Positions 16,945-24,802 of a stretch of DNA of 62,946 nucleotides are shown piece after piece. Source of the stretch: UBA5448 sp045536965 (lineage in GTDB: Bacteria; Bacillota; Clostridia; Oscillospirales; SIG627); contig JAZSON010000031.1 of NCBI GenBank assembly GCA_045536965.1, positions 1 to 62,946 of the forward strand, in the 5' to 3' direction. Below the pieces are notes generated by a model, which searched no databases, was not told the DNA's origin, and worked only from the letters and a program-made list of their open reading frames with translations. How positions within the stretch are numbered: position 1 is the stretch's first letter; each line of letters opens with the position of its first letter. The translations under genes were made by a program, and so were the position numbers.

Positions 16945-17381
16945 AACAAATTACCTACGAGCATCTTGTTCCCCTGATGCAGGAAATGTTTGATGCGGGC
17001 AAGGATGTGGAATTTGTTCCCTGCGGCAATTCCATGCGCCCTTTGTTTCAATCGGGAAAAAGCCGCGTGGTTTTGCAAAAGCCGCGTTTTCCCTTGAAAA
17101 AATACGACATTCCATTCTACCGCCGTCCCGATGGGCAGTATGTCTTGCATCGTGTGATTGCAGTGAAGGAGAATGGATATATGTGCTGTGGAGACGGGCA
17201 GATCACCAAGGAGTTTCCCGTTTTGGAGGATTGGGTGATTGCCACCGTCAAAGGGTATTACACCAAGCGGGGAAAGTTTTTGTCGGTGGACGGATGGCGT
17301 CATCGGATATATGCGTTTTTTCGTGTCTTGTCGCGGCCTGTACGCGCTTTGCCGAAAAGAATCAAAAGGATGTTTGTTTAG
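16941..17381 (+). CDS. S24/S26-family peptidase with ER-type Ser-His dyad
   Basis: The 146-residue protein keeps the signal-peptidase core. Ser31 is in CGNSMRPLF and is the nucleophile. His70 in VLHRVIAV occupies the place where bacterial type I peptidases have lysine and SipW/Sec11-type enzymes have histidine. GDGQ (Asp85) matches the last conserved box. No N-terminal membrane anchor is visible, which is unusual for a signal peptidase, and the C-terminus is basic (RALPKRIKRMFV) and may touch the membrane. Coupling to PqqD suggests a leader-peptide protease. A terminator follows immediately. Confidence 0.75.
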   Translation: MKQITYEHLVPLMQEMFDAGKDVEFVPCGNSMRPLFQSGKSRVVLQKPRFPLKKYDIPFYRRPDGQYVLHRVIAVKENGYMCCGDGQITKEFPVLEDWVIATVKGYYTKRGKFLSVDGWRHRIYAFFRVLSRPVRALPKRIKRMFV

Positions 17382-17385
17382 AGAA

Positions 17386-17417
17386 AAGTCAGCTATGTTG
17401 GGTAGCTGACTTTTTTT
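17386..17417 (+). terminator. Rho-independent terminator after the PqqD-S26 pair
   Basis: A 10-bp stem (AAGTCAGCTA 17386-17395 with 17403-17412) with a seven-base loop is followed by a run of Ts. It separates the two-gene unit from the SpoIID-like gene. Confidence 0.9.
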
Positions 17418-17432
17418 GACAATATGTTTTTC

Positions 17433-17462
17433 TTGACTTGACGGCGGTTGATATGATATAAT
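17433..17462 (+). promoter_or_regulatory. Promoter of the SpoIID-like gene
   Basis: TTGACT (17433-17438) and TATAAT (17457-17462) are separated by 18 bases. A second TATAAT occurs at 17475-17480. The elements lie about 65 bases upstream of the start codon. Confidence 0.65.
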
Positions 17463-17524
17463 CGGTTGAATGTATATAATAACACTACGGATGCTTGAAT
17501 AAAAATGGAAAGGGGGCGTGGCGT

Positions 17525-19333
17525 ATGTCTAAAAAAGCAGTGTTTTTCGTGCGGTTGGTTGCTGTCATTTTGTCTTTACTGATGATTCTTTCTACCATTC
17601 TTGCCGCATGTGGAAGTAACGTCTTTGCGCTCGATCTTGCCCATCCTTTCCAATTTGTCGATGATGCCACCCGATACGATACCCCCGACAGCCTTTGGAC
17701 AGGGGAGGGGATTTTGCCGCTTGACGAAGAACCCACCATCCGCGTTGGTCTTTTGTATAAGTATTCTTCGGTCAATACACTTGCCTTTTCTCAAACCATT
17801 TCGGCAACAAAGGGTCTTTCCTTTTTCACCGAGATCGACGGCGTTCGCTGTCCCTTGGGCATTGCGCCATCATCGGCCTCCATCGTCCGCAATAAACCCG
17901 CAAAGAAGGATTCATCGGGAAACTATGTTTCCTCTACTTCGCCCACCTTTTTGCCCTACACTCTTTTGACCGAGCGCAGTTTTTCGCCCTATGTCATCGA
18001 GCGGGCGGTGCGGGATATTTCGGATGCCCTCGGAGGTCAGACGGATGTCTATCCCGTGGCGATGGATCATGCGCTTTTTATCGGTGTCGGTCAGTATGCA
18101 TCGGCGGCGGATGCCGAGGCGGCGCTGAAAAATTTGCAGGAACTTACCCCCTTTACCTATGAGGTATTTGCGGGAGACGATTCGACGGTCGCGGCGCTTG
18201 CCGACGGACATGTGGTTGCCAAGGCGGTGACCGATCAGAATAAAATGATGGTGTATCCCATCCAGCCCGATTATTCCAATGTTCAGATTTATTATACCTC
18301 GGTGCTTCTCGGTAACAGTTATCCCGGTATTTTTGAATATTCTGCCACCAAGGACGGCATTGCTCTGACCAACGTGGTGGATTTTGAAGAGTATATCAAA
18401 TGTGTCGTTCCCTCCGAGGTGTATAATACTTGGCCCAAGGAGTGCTTGAAGGGCTTTTCCATTGCGGTGCGCTCGTATGCGCTGGATAAGACCCGTTCCA
18501 CCAACCATAAGTCGGGTGGTTTTCATATTTGTCCCACCGCCCACTGTCAGGTGTACAAGGGTCGAAAGAATGCCACCCCCGAGACCGATCAGGCGGTGGA
18601 GGAGACGCGTGGCATGGTGCTTGCTTATGAAGATGAGTTGATTGCCGCCTACTATTCCTCGGCGCACGGTGGTGTGAGCGAATCGGCCGCCAATACATGG
18701 GGATCCGATCCGAAAAAATATCCTTATCTTTCCCCCGTCTATATGCCGCAGGAGCGGTATGCCGAGGTGGGCGGTCTGACTTGGTATTATGAACTTTCCA
18801 CTTCTCAGTTGTCCTCGCGCCTGCTTGACAGCTCTAAGGTAACGGGAACTCTTGGCAACAAAAGCATCACCAAGGTCGAGGTGCTTTCCTATACCGACAG
18901 CGGATATGTTTACAAGGTGAAGCTGACCAATTCGGCGGGCAAGAGCTATACCTATACCGAAACGAGTACCATCAAGAGTATATTTGACGTAAAAAGTGCC
19001 AATTTTAAATTGGCGCATCCGACCAACTTGAAGATGCCAAACGGCGATCGGATTTGGTCGGTCAACGGAAAGCTTTACATTGCTTATCTCAACGTCAACA
19101 GTATTTATATGCTTAAACCTGTTGCCGATGGGGATTTATCTCAAAACCAACTGGCAAACTGTAAGGTGGATACTTCTACCTACGGTATTTTCGGCCAAGG
19201 GTACGGGCACGGTGTGGGTCTGAGTCAATATTGCTGCCGCGATTTGGCAAATCTCGGTTGGCACTATCAAGAGATCGCCCTCTTTTTCTTCCCCGGTTCC
19301 CGAATTGCCGCGGTGGAGGATTTTATCCAATGA
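17525..19333 (+). CDS. SpoIID/LytB-domain secreted protein with SPOR-like domain
   Basis: SpoIID-type proteins are lytic transglycosylases that cut denuded glycan strands. This 602-residue protein has an N-terminal export signal ending at a lipobox-like LAAC (Cys29). A SPOR-like segment (ALFIGVGQYASAADAEAAL, near 180) should bind naked glycans. The SpoIID core around 285-410 includes VPSEV with the candidate catalytic glutamate near residue 298, AVRSYAL and YYSSAHGG. The C-terminal GYGHGVGLSQYC block is also family-typical. ATG 17525 follows GGAAAGGGGG; an earlier in-frame TTG lacks spacing. It is longer than SpoIID proper (about 340), so a general wall or spore role is possible. Confidence 0.88.
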   Translation: MSKKAVFFVRLVAVILSLLMILSTILAACGSNVFALDLAHPFQFVDDATRYDTPDSLWTGEGILPLDEEPTIRVGLLYKYSSVNTLAFSQTISATKGLSFFTEIDGVRCPLGIAPSSASIVRNKPAKKDSSGNYVSSTSPTFLPYTLLTERSFSPYVIERAVRDISDALGGQTDVYPVAMDHALFIGVGQYASAADAEAALKNLQELTPFTYEVFAGDDSTVAALADGHVVAKAVTDQNKMMVYPIQPDYSNVQIYYTSVLLGNSYPGIFEYSATKDGIALTNVVDFEEYIKCVVPSEVYNTWPKECLKGFSIAVRSYALDKTRSTNHKSGGFHICPTAHCQVYKGRKNATPETDQAVEETRGMVLAYEDELIAAYYSSAHGGVSESAANTWGSDPKKYPYLSPVYMPQERYAEVGGLTWYYELSTSQLSSRLLDSSKVTGTLGNKSITKVEVLSYTDSGYVYKVKLTNSAGKSYTYTETSTIKSIFDVKSANFKLAHPTNLKMPNGDRIWSVNGKLYIAYLNVNSIYMLKPVADGDLSQNQLANCKVDTSTYGIFGQGYGHGVGLSQYCCRDLANLGWHYQEIALFFFPGSRIAAVEDFIQ

Positions 19334-20745
19334 AGAAGATCAATCTACTCTTTACGCTTTTCCTTTGTTTTTCGGTTGTTTCCTGCTCGTTAACCTCGGG
19401 AAACGGAACCGATTATCCATCGGAAAATGAATTGCCCCCGCTTTTGCAAAATGGGGGGGATGCGGGAGATGGCAGCGCCCAGACCGAACTTGAGGAATCC
19501 TTTCCCGGTCTTGACTCGCTCCAAACCTACCGTTTTGACGGCAAGCCTTTCGTTGTGGCTGTTTATGAGGGATGTGAATTTTTCCCCAAAGGCGGTACCG
19601 ATGCTTATTCACTTGCTCTCTCGCAGCGAAATCAGGCGGTACAAAACAAAACGGGTGTTGTGCTGACCGAATATCCCAATTTGACGGCCGCTTCTTTTTA
19701 TACCGACCTGCGCGCCGCTTATCAGGGGGGAACCCTTCAGTGTGATGCGATTGTGATGCCTGTGCGTGTCATGTCTTTGTTTGCTGTCAACGGTCTTTTG
19801 CAAAACATCTATTCGGTACCCTTTCTCGATATGAATGCAACCTACACCCACGCCGATGAAATGACCGCTTTCACGGTGGGTACAAAGGGATTCGGTTATT
19901 TCTCGGATGCTTTTGAAAACACCCCGTTTTTGCGGTGTTTGTTTGTCAATGAGCGCGGAGTTTTGGATGTTGACGCTTTATATGAATCGGCGCTTGCGGG
20001 GGATTTTGATTATGATACCTTTTTGACGGCGGCCAAAGAATCGAGTTTGAAAAACGGCTTGATTTACGATGGCGACCGCGAGGGGTTGGTGGTGGATCTC
20101 TTTTGCGCGACGGGTCAGAATATGATCGATTATACCCCGCCGAAGACGCCGACCATGGTGGAGCTTTCCGAAAAGCTTACAGCATTTTCTTCCCGTTTTC
20201 AGCTTCTTTGTGACGAGGTTAATATTAAATTTTGTGATGACGATGAAAAGGCAAGTGATGTATTTGCCGCGGGCGATGCCGCTTTTTGCATCGGCACCCT
20301 TGAGGATGTAAAAACACTTTCTGCCTCCCGTGTTTCTTGGGGTATCCTGCCGATGCCCAATGAAGAGGGGGGAGAAAGATACTATTCCCGCATGAGCGAT
20401 GATCGGGTTTGTTTTGCCGTGATGAAGTCGGCGGATCTTTCCTATACGGGCAAGATTATAAACACCGTTGCGGCGGCATCCTCTAAACTGAAAACGGCGC
20501 GATTGACTTCCTTTGTGTACGATTATCTCCCGTCCCAGACGGCGGCAAATCTCTTTTCTGTCTTGCAGACGTCGGTTTATTCGGACCTCGGCATTGACTA
20601 CGGCGGTATTTATGCTGTTCTTTCGGCCGCTTCCCGTGAAGTCCTTGTCAATTTCACGGTGCATGGCATGGAATACGAATGGCTTTATAAAAATGCAAAA
20701 AAATCCTTTGAGCGGTTTTTGAAGGATTATACTTTTTACGATTGA
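19330..20745 (+). CDS. Lipoprotein resembling extracellular solute-binding proteins
   Basis: The 471-residue protein has a lipoprotein signal ending VVSCS (Cys19), then a low-complexity linker (about 20-55). Its large globular region has the pattern of type 1 solute-binding proteins (DGKPFVVAVYEG, then YTDLRAAYQGGTLQCDAIVMP, and WGILPMPNEEGG, which resembles the ligand-pocket end of such proteins). No ABC permease or ATPase is nearby, so it may act as a wall-associated binding or scaffold protein instead. Its ATG overlaps the SpoIID-like stop (ATGA), so the two are co-translated and probably work together. A terminator follows. Confidence 0.75.
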   Translation: MKKINLLFTLFLCFSVVSCSLTSGNGTDYPSENELPPLLQNGGDAGDGSAQTELEESFPGLDSLQTYRFDGKPFVVAVYEGCEFFPKGGTDAYSLALSQRNQAVQNKTGVVLTEYPNLTAASFYTDLRAAYQGGTLQCDAIVMPVRVMSLFAVNGLLQNIYSVPFLDMNATYTHADEMTAFTVGTKGFGYFSDAFENTPFLRCLFVNERGVLDVDALYESALAGDFDYDTFLTAAKESSLKNGLIYDGDREGLVVDLFCATGQNMIDYTPPKTPTMVELSEKLTAFSSRFQLLCDEVNIKFCDDDEKASDVFAAGDAAFCIGTLEDVKTLSASRVSWGILPMPNEEGGERYYSRMSDDRVCFAVMKSADLSYTGKIINTVAAASSKLKTARLTSFVYDYLPSQTAANLFSVLQTSVYSDLGIDYGGIYAVLSAASREVLVNFTVHGMEYEWLYKNAKKSFERFLKDYTFYD

Positions 20746-20761
20746 TTTTAAAAAAACAATG

Positions 20762-20800
20762 AGCAGTATCACCTTTTTGGGTGGTACTGCTTTTATTTTT
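20762..20800 (+). terminator. Rho-independent terminator
   Basis: AGCAGTATCACC (20762-20773) pairs with GGTGGTACTGCT (20780-20791) around a short loop, followed by a T-rich stretch. It closes the SpoIID-lipoprotein operon before the second phage-type module. Confidence 0.85.
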
Positions 20801-20895
20801 CCCTTTGTGTCATTCCTTGTCAGTCGCCTTTGCGATTATAATCTCGAAGGCAAGGGAAAAGCCGGCTTTCCTTGTAAATATAAGGGAGGGATTGT

Positions 20896-21069
20896 ATGGT
20901 TGTGAGTCTTCTGGTCTTATCGGGAGGCGGTTTGATTTTAGCGTCTTATTTATGTTACCGATTTTTTTCGTGTCTGAATAAGAAAAAAGATAAACCGCCT
21001 TCTTCTTTTATGCCGCGCGGTGTCGATGATACCGAGGGCGGCTTTTGGGAGATCATCCGTTACCGTTAG
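20896..21069 (+). CDS. Small single-pass membrane protein upstream of the portal gene
   Basis: A 57-residue frame starts at ATG 20896 behind an AAGGGAGGG ribosome site and ends at TAG 21067-21069, 11 bases before the portal start. It has one hydrophobic N-terminal segment (VVSLLVLSGGGLILASYLCY), then a KKKDK stop-transfer patch and a proline-rich tail ending EGGFWEIIRYR. A 12-bp palindrome (AAAGCCGGCTTT) lies about 25 bases upstream. I do not recognise the family. Its position suggests it belongs to the phage-type module, perhaps as a membrane anchor or small lysis protein. Confidence 0.6.
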   Translation: MVVSLLVLSGGGLILASYLCYRFFSCLNKKKDKPPSSFMPRGVDDTEGGFWEIIRYR

Positions 21070-21080
21070 AAAGGAACAGT

Positions 21081-22634
21081 ATGAAAAAAGACCATCTTAC
21101 CATTTGCCGAGACGATTGGCAGTTACTTGAAGAGGGGCGCGCCTATAAAACACAGATCGGGCTTTACGATCTTGTCAGAAAAAACGAACGGTTTTACCGC
21201 GGCGATCAGTGGCACGGGGTGAAATCGGGTGGATTGCCGACCCCTGTTTTCAACATCTTCAAGCGTGTTATCGGCTATTTTATTTCAACTTTGATGTCAC
21301 AAAAAATCACCCTTCGCTATACCGCCGAAAGCTGTGATTTGATCCACACAGGCAAGGAACGGATCAGAATTGACGAGGGGTGTCGTCTTCTTTCGAGTTA
21401 TCTCAATTACCGCATGGAGCGGGATAATATCGAAAAGCTGATCGGAGACGGACTTTTGGACGCGGCGCTGACGGGCAACTGCTACGCCTATGTTTACTGG
21501 GACAGTGACAAGATTGCGCCCAAGGGATTCCGCGGCGATTTTGCCACCACTTTGATTGATGCCGTCAACGTCTTTTTCGGAGACGTCAACACCACCGACA
21601 TCGAATCACAGCCCTACATTCTCATCACGGGACGCGAATTGGTCGATAAGCTCATCAAAGAGGCAAAAGCAAACGGATGCGCGGATGCTGAAAAACACAT
21701 CATCCCCGACAGCGATACCGAGGGGCAGGCGGGGGATTTCGGCGCCATTGAAATTCCCGGCACAAAATGCTCGTCGCTGATTAAACTTTGGAAAGAAAAC
21801 GGGTCGGTGCATTATCAAAAAACCACCCGCGGCTGCATCGTTACCCCGCCGACCAACACGGGACTTTTGCGCTATCCCATTGCCTCCATGTCATGGGACA
21901 GTGTGAAAAACTCGTGCCACGGTGAGGCGGTCGCCACGGGGCTGATTGAAAATCAGCTTTATATCAACAAGGCTTTTGCCATGGTGATGAAGCACATGCT
22001 GGATGTATCTTTCTCCAAAGTGGTGTATAACGATACCATCATCGATGAGTGGACCAACGCTGTCGGCGAAGCCATTGCGGTACACGGGGATGTGGTGGGC
22101 GCGGTGGAAAAGATCGAGCCCGGCAGTCTGCAATCGGGGTATCTGGAGCTCATTAACATGACCATGGCCACCACCAAGGAGTTGATGGGGGCCACCGATG
22201 CCGCGCTGGGTAACGTTGCGCCTAACAACACATCGGCCATCATTGCCCTCCAAAACGCCTCCAGTTTACCTCTTGATAATCAAAAACGGTCGCTTTACCG
22301 CTTTTTATCCGATCTCGGTATGATTTGGATGGACTTTTTGTTCCACTATTACGGAGACGGCCGCATTTTGTTTTTCAAGGAACGCGACGGCAGTATGACG
22401 GGATATACCTTTGAGGGAGCGGCGCTTTCGGACATTGCTTTCTCTTGTTATGCGGAAGCGGGGCCCTCCAGCTATTGGAGCGATATTGCATCGGTCAATA
22501 CCCTCGATTCTCTGTTAAAGGGCGGTTATATCACCTTAAAGCAGTATCTTGAACGTATCCCCGATGGGTATATACCCGACAAAGAAAAATTACTGGAAGA
22601 AATTTCTTCCGGAGAAACGGAAGCAAAGGTATGA
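21081..22634 (+). CDS. Phage portal protein
   Basis: Portals are dodecameric rings at one capsid vertex through which DNA passes. This 517-residue protein has the family pattern. An N-terminal NERFYRGDQWHG segment is followed by a TPVFNIFKRVIGYFISTLMSQ helix region, and a wing/stem part contains ATKELMGATDAALGNVAPNNTSA. A C-terminal segment rich in LKQYLERIPDGYIPDKEKLLEEI follows. Length is normal for podovirus and siphovirus portals. ATG 21081 follows AGAAAGGAACAG; upstream in-frame starts run into the small membrane-protein gene. The stop overlaps the scaffold start (ATGA). Confidence 0.88.
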   Translation: MKKDHLTICRDDWQLLEEGRAYKTQIGLYDLVRKNERFYRGDQWHGVKSGGLPTPVFNIFKRVIGYFISTLMSQKITLRYTAESCDLIHTGKERIRIDEGCRLLSSYLNYRMERDNIEKLIGDGLLDAALTGNCYAYVYWDSDKIAPKGFRGDFATTLIDAVNVFFGDVNTTDIESQPYILITGRELVDKLIKEAKANGCADAEKHIIPDSDTEGQAGDFGAIEIPGTKCSSLIKLWKENGSVHYQKTTRGCIVTPPTNTGLLRYPIASMSWDSVKNSCHGEAVATGLIENQLYINKAFAMVMKHMLDVSFSKVVYNDTIIDEWTNAVGEAIAVHGDVVGAVEKIEPGSLQSGYLELINMTMATTKELMGATDAALGNVAPNNTSAIIALQNASSLPLDNQKRSLYRFLSDLGMIWMDFLFHYYGDGRILFFKERDGSMTGYTFEGAALSDIAFSCYAEAGPSSYWSDIASVNTLDSLLKGGYITLKQYLERIPDGYIPDKEKLLEEISSGETEAKV

Positions 22635-23083
22635 AAGAAAAAGAAAAGAAATCGCAGCAGGAAGAAACCATAAACGACAAGCTCGAAGAAGCTTTGCCGC
22701 AGGAGGAGGGGGCAGAGGAGAGGGCGGAGGAGCCGACCGTGATAGAAGAGGTGGACGAAAAGGACGATTATCAAAAAGAAATCGTTAAATTCCGCCGACT
22801 TTTCGGTGAGATCAGCCCCGACAGTATTCCCGATGCGGTATGGGATCAGGTCAGAGAGGGACAATCTCTGTGCGCTTCGTTTGCGCTGTATATCTATGAA
22901 CAAGCGGCCGAAATGGCGCGGGTGAGGGAGATCAACGATAAAAACGATAAAAGCGCCCCGAAAAAGATCACCACGGGCGGCGGCGAGGAATATTTTTCCC
23001 CCGAGGCCGTTCGCGCCATGGACGGCAAGACCGTCAGAAAACAGTATGAAAAAATTATGCGTTCCATGGAACATTGGAACTGA
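22631..23083 (+). CDS. Scaffold-like protein of the phage head module
   Basis: The 150-residue protein is highly charged and helical. A lysine/glutamate-rich N-terminus (KEKEKKSQQEETINDKLEEA) leads to an acidic coiled-coil region. A C-terminal part includes KITTGGGEEYFSPEAVRAMDGKTVRKQYEKIM, where the FSPEAVRAM-like segment is typical of minor head/scaffold proteins placed between portal and coat genes. Such proteins guide coat assembly and then leave. Its ATG overlaps the portal stop. The call depends mostly on composition and position. Confidence 0.65.
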   Translation: MKEKEKKSQQEETINDKLEEALPQEEGAEERAEEPTVIEEVDEKDDYQKEIVKFRRLFGEISPDSIPDAVWDQVREGQSLCASFALYIYEQAAEMARVREINDKNDKSAPKKITTGGGEEYFSPEAVRAMDGKTVRKQYEKIMRSMEHWN

Positions 23084-23100
23084 AGAAAGGGAGAAATCTT

Positions 23101-23937
23101 ATGGCTATCAGCAATTTTATTTCCACCGTTTGGAGCGAAACGCTTTATCAGGAGCTTTCCAAAAGTTATGTCGGTGTTAAGCTCTGCAACCGCGCCTTTG
23201 AAGGGGAGATCAAGGGTGAGGGAGACCGCGTACACATTTGCGGTGTCGGCCCCGTAACCGTTTTTGATTACAACAAAAACAGCGATATGCCCGCCGCAGA
23301 GGCGTTGACCGACACATTACGTACTTTGATCATCGATCAATCCAAGGGCTTTAACTTTTGCATTGACGATGTGGATCTTGCCCAAAGCAAGAAATCCCTC
23401 ATGCAGGCGGCTATGAGAGAAGCATCCAATGCCCTTGCCGATGTCGCAGATGCCTATATTTATTCTTTGACCGATGAAAACGTATCCACCATCGTCAATG
23501 CCGCCGTGACCTCGGCCAATATCATCAGCACGCTGGCAGAAGCCCGCACAAAGCTGCTTGAAAACAATGTCAAGAATGCGGCTCGCATTTCTTTGGAGGT
23601 GCCGCCCTGCATCGAGCAGAAGCTCGTGCTTGCAAAGGTGCTTCGCTCCACCGACAACGCGCAGGAGCTTGGCCGCGGCTACATCGGTTCTCTTCTCGGC
23701 TTTGATGTATATGTGACCAATAATATCACCGCCGATGCATCGGGCAATTATCGTTGTCTTGCCAGAACCGACCGCGCCATCGCCTTTGCCGAACAGATCA
23801 ACTCGGTCAAGGCGTATGAACCCGAACTGCGTCACGGCGATGCTGTCAAGGGTCTGCACCTTTACGGCGCCAAGATCGTTTACCCGAAGGAAATGGTCTA
23901 CTTAAACCTCAAGCCCGCCGTAGAAACCAATATTTAA
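23101..23937 (+). CDS. Phage major capsid protein, P22 coat-like
   Basis: The 278-residue protein begins MAISNFISTVWSETLYQEL, and shows the sequence landmarks of the P22-type coat family: NRAFEGEIKGEGD, then a DYNKNSDM patch, then TLIIDQSKGFNFCIDDVD, then AMREASNALADVADAYI. These recur in capsids of clostridial phages and fold as HK97-type shells. ATG 23101 is chosen because GAAAGGGAGAAA lies just upstream; the longer frame from 23074 overlaps the scaffold gene. No protease gene is nearby, fitting the P22 mode of assembly without cleavage. Confidence 0.88.
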   Translation: MAISNFISTVWSETLYQELSKSYVGVKLCNRAFEGEIKGEGDRVHICGVGPVTVFDYNKNSDMPAAEALTDTLRTLIIDQSKGFNFCIDDVDLAQSKKSLMQAAMREASNALADVADAYIYSLTDENVSTIVNAAVTSANIISTLAEARTKLLENNVKNAARISLEVPPCIEQKLVLAKVLRSTDNAQELGRGYIGSLLGFDVYVTNNITADASGNYRCLARTDRAIAFAEQINSVKAYEPELRHGDAVKGLHLYGAKIVYPKEMVYLNLKPAVETNI

Positions 23938-23945
23938 ACCGATGC

Positions 23946-23970
23946 TTCGGGGCGGCACTGCCGCCCCGAA
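23946..23970 (+). promoter_or_regulatory. Strong hairpin between coat gene and next ribosome site
   Basis: An 11-bp GC-rich stem (23946-23956 with 23960-23970) with a three-base loop starts nine bases after the coat stop and touches the AGGAGG of the next gene. No T-run follows. It may stabilise the abundant coat message and limit translation of the following gene. Confidence 0.7.
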
Positions 23971-23983
23971 AGGAGGATATAGT

Positions 23984-24388
23984 ATGTATAATTTTTATTT
24001 TCATTCCACGCCCGGTAAGCGTTTGATTGATGCCGATACAGGCCGCGCGGTGGGTATTTTTGATCAAGAGGGTTATTTGGCGGCCGATGAGATTGCCAAA
24101 GCATGCGCCGCTCCCCTCATCACCCGCATCCAAAATGCATATCCTGTTTATTATCCCGTTCATATCACCGTTTGGGACGGTAATGCCGAACCGATTGTCA
24201 ACGCCGATGTTGTGATCGGCGAGCAAACGTATAAAACCGATGGGGATGGCTGTGTGTCATGTAAGCTTGCGGCGGGTGCGTATGCCGTGGAGATTTGCGC
24301 GGATGGATACGAGGATCAAAACGATGTGATCACGGTGGAAAATACCCGCATCCATCTCACCGTCGGCCTTTCAAAGGCAAGGGGGTAA
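23984..24388 (+). CDS. Phage-module accessory protein with carboxypeptidase-regulatory-like Ig domain
   Basis: A 134-residue protein of two parts. Residues 1-55 are a short unassigned region (MYNFYFHSTPGKRLIDADTG). Residues about 60-134 form a beta sandwich of the carboxypeptidase-regulatory/Cna-B kind (VHITVWDGNAEPIVNADVVIG, then TDGDGCVSCKLAAGAYAVEICADGYE). Ig-like folds on capsids often act as surface decoration that sticks to mucus or cells, which is a reasonable inference here because it follows the coat gene. ATG 23984 is preceded by a perfect AGGAGG. Confidence 0.6.
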   Translation: MYNFYFHSTPGKRLIDADTGRAVGIFDQEGYLAADEIAKACAAPLITRIQNAYPVYYPVHITVWDGNAEPIVNADVVIGEQTYKTDGDGCVSCKLAAGAYAVEICADGYEDQNDVITVENTRIHLTVGLSKARG

Positions 24389-24391
24389 ACC

Positions 24392-24790
24392 ATGACGGGG
24401 CAAGACGTATTTGATCTATCCATGGCGATCTTGCAGGAGAATCATTCCGATGGCGAGTATAACGCTTCGACCTATACCGCTTCTGCGCCCCTTTTGATCA
24501 ATCTGCTGATCGGTATGCTTCATGAGGCCGACCAAAAGATTTGCGGCAAAAAGGATGTTTTTGATGAGGGACGGATTCCGTCTTTAAATCATCTTTCCGA
24601 TCCCATTCTGCTGCATGAATCGCTTTCTCGCGTTTCTCTGCCGCTTGGACTGGCCTCCTTGTTTATCTGCGGCGACCAGCCCGCTCTTTCTTCCCTTTTG
24701 TGGCAACGCTTTTTGGCCGAAAAAACGGCGGCTGTCGAGCGTTACCGCCGTGCGAAAAAAGGGGGGACACGGGATGTGTATTTTTCATAA
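24392..24790 (+). CDS. Head-completion/adaptor-like protein of the phage module
   Basis: The 132-residue protein is mostly alpha-helical (MTGQDVFDLSMAILQEN, with LLINLLIGMLHEAD and SLFICGDQPALSSLLWQRFLAEKTAA). Proteins of this size and helical make-up, placed after the coat gene, commonly form the first ring under the portal, like the gp4/gp15-type adaptors. No catalytic motif is visible. It starts three bases after the preceding stop with AAGGGGGT as ribosome site. The function is inferred from position and helical content. Confidence 0.5.
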   Translation: MTGQDVFDLSMAILQENHSDGEYNASTYTASAPLLINLLIGMLHEADQKICGKKDVFDEGRIPSLNHLSDPILLHESLSRVSLPLGLASLFICGDQPALSSLLWQRFLAEKTAAVERYRRAKKGGTRDVYFS

Positions 24791-24802
24791 AGGGGTGATT
24801 TT

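Noticed and set aside
20781..20981. 66-codon frame after the terminator
   Set aside because: It is out of frame with the better-supported 57-residue gene and overlaps the terminator; composition is not protein-like.
23074..23100. Upstream start of the coat gene
   Set aside because: The in-frame start at 23074 overlaps the scaffold gene and is not preceded by a ribosome site; ATG 23101 matches the family N-terminus.
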